Shown here: piece after piece, positions 61,343-64,000 of the stretch
How positions within the stretch are numbered: position 1 is the first letter of the stretch
Layout of the letters: every line of letters starts with the position of its first letter
Position numbers and translations under genes: made by a program
Notes under the pieces: model-generated
What the model was told of the DNA's origin: nothing
What the model saw: only the letters and a program-made list of their open reading frames with translations
Databases searched by the model: none
Source: Spinellus fusiger
Taxonomy: Eukaryota; Mucoromycota; Mucoromycetes; Mucorales; Phycomycetaceae
Assembly: GCA_025094145.1 (NCBI GenBank)
Contig: JALLLS010000020.1
Coordinates: 186,001-250,000, forward strand
Direction: 5' to 3'
DNA: 64,000 nucleotides

Positions 61343-62924
61343 GGCAGTGATAAAGTGAGCTCACCCATTGCTATATAATTACGTTATTTATGTTAGATTG
61401 CTAAAATGATACAAAATCTGGCCAACAAACCCAGCTATGCTAAAGAGGCCTACATGCTACCGACACATTCTTTTGTGGAACGCAACCGACACCGTACCAG
61501 TGTTTTTCTAAGTGAAATATGCAATGTGGCAGATTTTTATGAAAATCTAGAGATGGATCAATACATGGCCCTTTCTAAGAAAGTCTTTTCTATCAGCATC
61601 ACTCCCAATGAAATATATACTACGCACAAGTTACTGGAACAACACATTGATGTCTTGGCGACTAAACCCGACGATCATTTGAAAATTCTCATGAGAGAGG
61701 TAGGGCAGGCACCACCTCAAGTCCCTCGCAAAGAGAACAAACCATTGGAACTTCCACTCTTTAGTCGTTGGGAAATCCCTATTCAAGGCAAGTTCTTCTG
61801 TCCTTTTTTTTGTCTCTTCTCGTATAGGATTTTCCCATAGTCATTGAAAGAGAAAAGAAGAAAGATACATGCATGGAATTGTTAATACTATTGTTAAAAT
61901 ACAAAAACACACACACATATATATATATACTCTCTTATTTTCTTACTCTGTCTCTTTAGATCTTACAAAAACGCTCATGTCAGAAAATAACATCACACAA
62001 AACGACATTTTATACATGGAAACAAAAGCCATTTTTATCCAGATCGTTCGCACCCTCCCCTATCTTGCACTTCAGCCGCCTCTCCGTCTTTTATTTTTGG
62101 CTGAAGTGGCAGCAACTGCCAAAGATACTCAATTGGTATCCAAAGGCATCAAAGTCAAAGAAATGCTATGGGGATTAGAGGTAGCAGGATGTATCGACAG
62201 CAAAGACGGATATCACGTTCTTGTCCAAGAAATCACTCAAGAGCTTGAGCACCTAGGAGACTTGAAACGAAAGGTAGTAACAGAAATAAAATCTTTGGAA
62301 TCAGTGTACAATATTATCCAGGACCATAACGATTACTTCAAGAGCCAACTCGAGAGTTATAAAGCCTACCTTCAAAATGTCATGCTCCAAACTAGTGGAA
62401 GCACTAAAAACAATAAAAAGCAAGTAGGGATTGGAGTCGAATTAGAAGGCAAAGCAACAAAGAAATCCGTGAAAGTCCATGTCCAGGGTCCTTTTAAATT
62501 CACACATCAACAGTTGGAAAAGGAGGGTGTGATTGTAGAAACAGAGGTGCTGGAGACGATCAGAGTGAATGTGTTCCTGATGATGAGTTCACCGATTCCC
62601 GGCACCTTTATCATTACACTGAATCACCGAGGTAAACATAGGGCAAGAAAAAAGAAAAAAAGAAGCACATGACTGTAAAAAGGCAAAGTCAGTATTCTAA
62701 TACACGCCAAAACGTTTATTAGGAAGAGATAAACCTATTTTAGAGATTGATCTGAAGCTGGATGATCTTCTTGAAAAGGTAAATAAGCAGTTTCTTTCTT
62801 TTATATTGACATGGAATCACAGCAACAATACAACATCACACTACTTGATCTTGAATATATAAGATTGGATGTGAAAAGGACACTACAATTACTTACAAAG
62901 ACATTCCTTTCCAAGCCAAAGTAA
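59869..62924 (+). CDS. Ras GTPase-activating protein, fission-yeast Gap1 / IQGAP-like type
   Basis: It switches Ras off by stimulating GTP hydrolysis at membranes. Eight exons join in phase to about 788 residues, close to fission-yeast Gap1: 59869-60052, 60097-60230, 60284-60532, 60676-61254, 61397-61787, 61960-62631, 62723-62778 and 62823-62924. The RasGAP domain begins near [19 protein letters not shown]. It contains the signature [20 protein letters not shown] with its FLR...PA core, and continues through [14 protein letters not shown] RasGAP C-terminal domain follows, with [18 protein letters not shown] and the coiled region around [15 protein letters not shown]. No calponin-homology domain or IQ motifs are present. 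The intron at 61788 has a GC donor (CAAG|GCAAGT). The 61255-61396 intron contains an ATT microsatellite. Confidence 0.95.
61308..61343. repeat. ATT microsatellite in a RasGAP intron
   Basis: About eleven ATT units lie in the fourth intron of the RasGAP gene, and length variation there would not affect the protein. Confidence 0.9.
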
Positions 62925-63658
62925 GTCCATTACTTCTCTCTGATTATAGTATTCATCAATGAAGAGCATTGTTTAGAACGGGATTCTTTTCATAAGCACT
63001 ACCACTACCACTATCATTATTATAATTATTATAATTACTATTATTACTACTGTTATTCTCTATTTTGTATGGTATTGCTTTACTTTATACTTTCTCTCTT
63101 TTAAAATTGTTAATATAATAAACAATCAATTTATTTGCATGACGATCAATCTATTTCCAAGTGGAAATAATAACATTTAAATACACATGTGTATCAAAAT
63201 GTTATTAAGTTATAATTTATTTGAGTGGACATAAAAAATTAAACAGAAACAAAATGGGATAAAGTATCCACTGTAACATAAAGAATGAAGGCATACCATA
63301 ATCACACTAATGTTATAAATAAATATAAAAAATCTATATAATATTTATCTTTCTCTCTCTCTTTTTGTATATGTATGCATGAGCGAAGGGTATAGAAAGA
63401 AAGAAAGAAAGAAAGAAAGAGAGAAAAAGAAGAGAAGAGAAAAAGATCGAAAGCATAAAGATAAATCATAATGTACTACACATTGAATTCACTTGAGTTT
63501 GGAAGCTTCAAGGAAGAAGAATAAAAGAAAAGATAAAAATAAAAATAAAAATAAAAATAAAAATAAAAATAAAAATAAAAATAAATAAACTGGATACATG
63601 TCTACATGTTTATATCTATATCTATTTCATCCTGCACAGGTGCTTTTCTTATTTAGCA
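62925..63658. other. Intergenic stretch with simple repeats
   Basis: It lies between convergent genes. It contains ATT/ACT runs (about 63000-63055), a GAAA microsatellite (63395-63420) and an (AAAAAT)n tract (about 63533-63587). No gene is seen. Confidence 0.6.
63533..63587. repeat. (AAAAAT)n tract
   Basis: About nine AAAAAT units lie in the intergenic region before the minus-strand gene at the window end. Confidence 0.9.
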
Positions 63659-64000
63659 CTAAGGGTAGTATTCAGAGAGACTGATCTCATTATAAAACTT
63701 TGGTGACTGATTCAAGGAAAAGGATGAGGCAGGGGAAGAAAAAGTAGAGACAGGAAGACAGGAGAGTGAGAGCGCCAGAGGTGAATAAGGCGAATTCATA
63801 ATGGAAGGAGACCATCTTCCCAAGGTATCCTCCAGTGTCATTATCTTCTGATCCTCATCATTAGGTACGCTATACATGCCACCTTTTATCATTCTACTAG
63901 AGTCTCTAATAGCGGTATCATATGGATAGGTTGATTGAAATTCACAGGAAGTAAGAACATTGCCAAATACAGGGAATTTCTCTCCTGGGATAGGATGTTG
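63659..64000 (-). CDS. C-terminal end of an unidentified protein (partial)
   Basis: A minus-strand frame runs open from the window edge to the stop at 63659-63661, about 113 codons. The sequence has a moderately conserved look near the start (HPIPGEKFPVFGN, then YPYDTAIRDSSRM). It then becomes Ser/Pro-rich (SLSCLPVSTFSSPASSFS) to the end. An internal Met would give a 77-codon frame, but the frame continues upstream without a stop, so this is taken as the last exon of a gene whose body lies beyond 64000. No family is recognised. Confidence 0.55.
   Translation of the reverse strand, partial: QHPIPGEKFPVFGNVLTSCEFQSTYPYDTAIRDSSRMIKGGMYSVPNDEDQKIMTLEDTLGRWSPSIMNSPYSPLALSLSCLPVSTFSSPASSFSLNQSPKFYNEISLSEYYP

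Overview
The window is nuclear DNA of a fungus, most likely an early-diverging one (Mucoromycota, Mucorales-like). Genes carry several short GT-AG introns with in-phase junctions. They include fungus-specific families: a fungal transcription-factor middle-homology protein, a C-terminal Zn2Cys6 regulator and a fission-yeast Gap1-type RasGAP. Intergenic DNA is very AT-rich and full of decayed DNA transposons. I place it no lower than this, because no rRNA or marker gene is present. I saw no tRNA, rRNA or CRISPR array by eye.

Layout. 1-1039: 5' part of a mitochondrial-type seryl-tRNA synthetase (minus). 1336-2496: right part of a dispersed transposon. 2643-7651: a seven-exon gene (minus) for a secreted mosaic protein of about 1488 residues. 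7.7-18.7 kb: gene-poor, with two Tc1-like elements. 18.7-21.1 kb: a transcription regulator. 21.1-33.8 kb: gene-poor and transposon-rich. It holds several copies of one TA-flanked terminal-inverted-repeat family, a foldback derivative, a third Tc1 copy and a Fanzor fragment. 33.9-40.9 kb: phosphoglycerate mutase (plus), DNA primase large subunit (minus) and a TBC Rab-GAP (minus). 41-47.4 kb: more copies of the family, one carrying a broken Fanzor (TnpB-like) gene, and an orphan retrotransposon gag. 47.5-50.8 kb: EFG1-type rRNA-processing factor and a Zn2Cys6 regulator. 50.8-55 kb: gene-poor, with a transposase relic. 55.1-62.9 kb: five-exon tetraspan protein, ribosomal protein eL8, Vps68/TMEM50 and RasGAP, all plus strand. 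63659-64000: the C-terminal end of an unidentified minus-strand gene.

The recognised genes are mostly housekeeping: mitochondrial translation, glycolysis, DNA replication priming, ribosome assembly, membrane traffic and Ras signalling. Nothing shows that they form a pathway. The parts most worth attention are (a) the secreted protein with a triplicated four-cysteine module, glycine-rich blocks and a tryptophan-heptad tail, and (b) the inverted-repeat transposon family that carries a Fanzor remnant. Exon boundaries were read by eye from splice consensus and reading phase; there is no transcript evidence.
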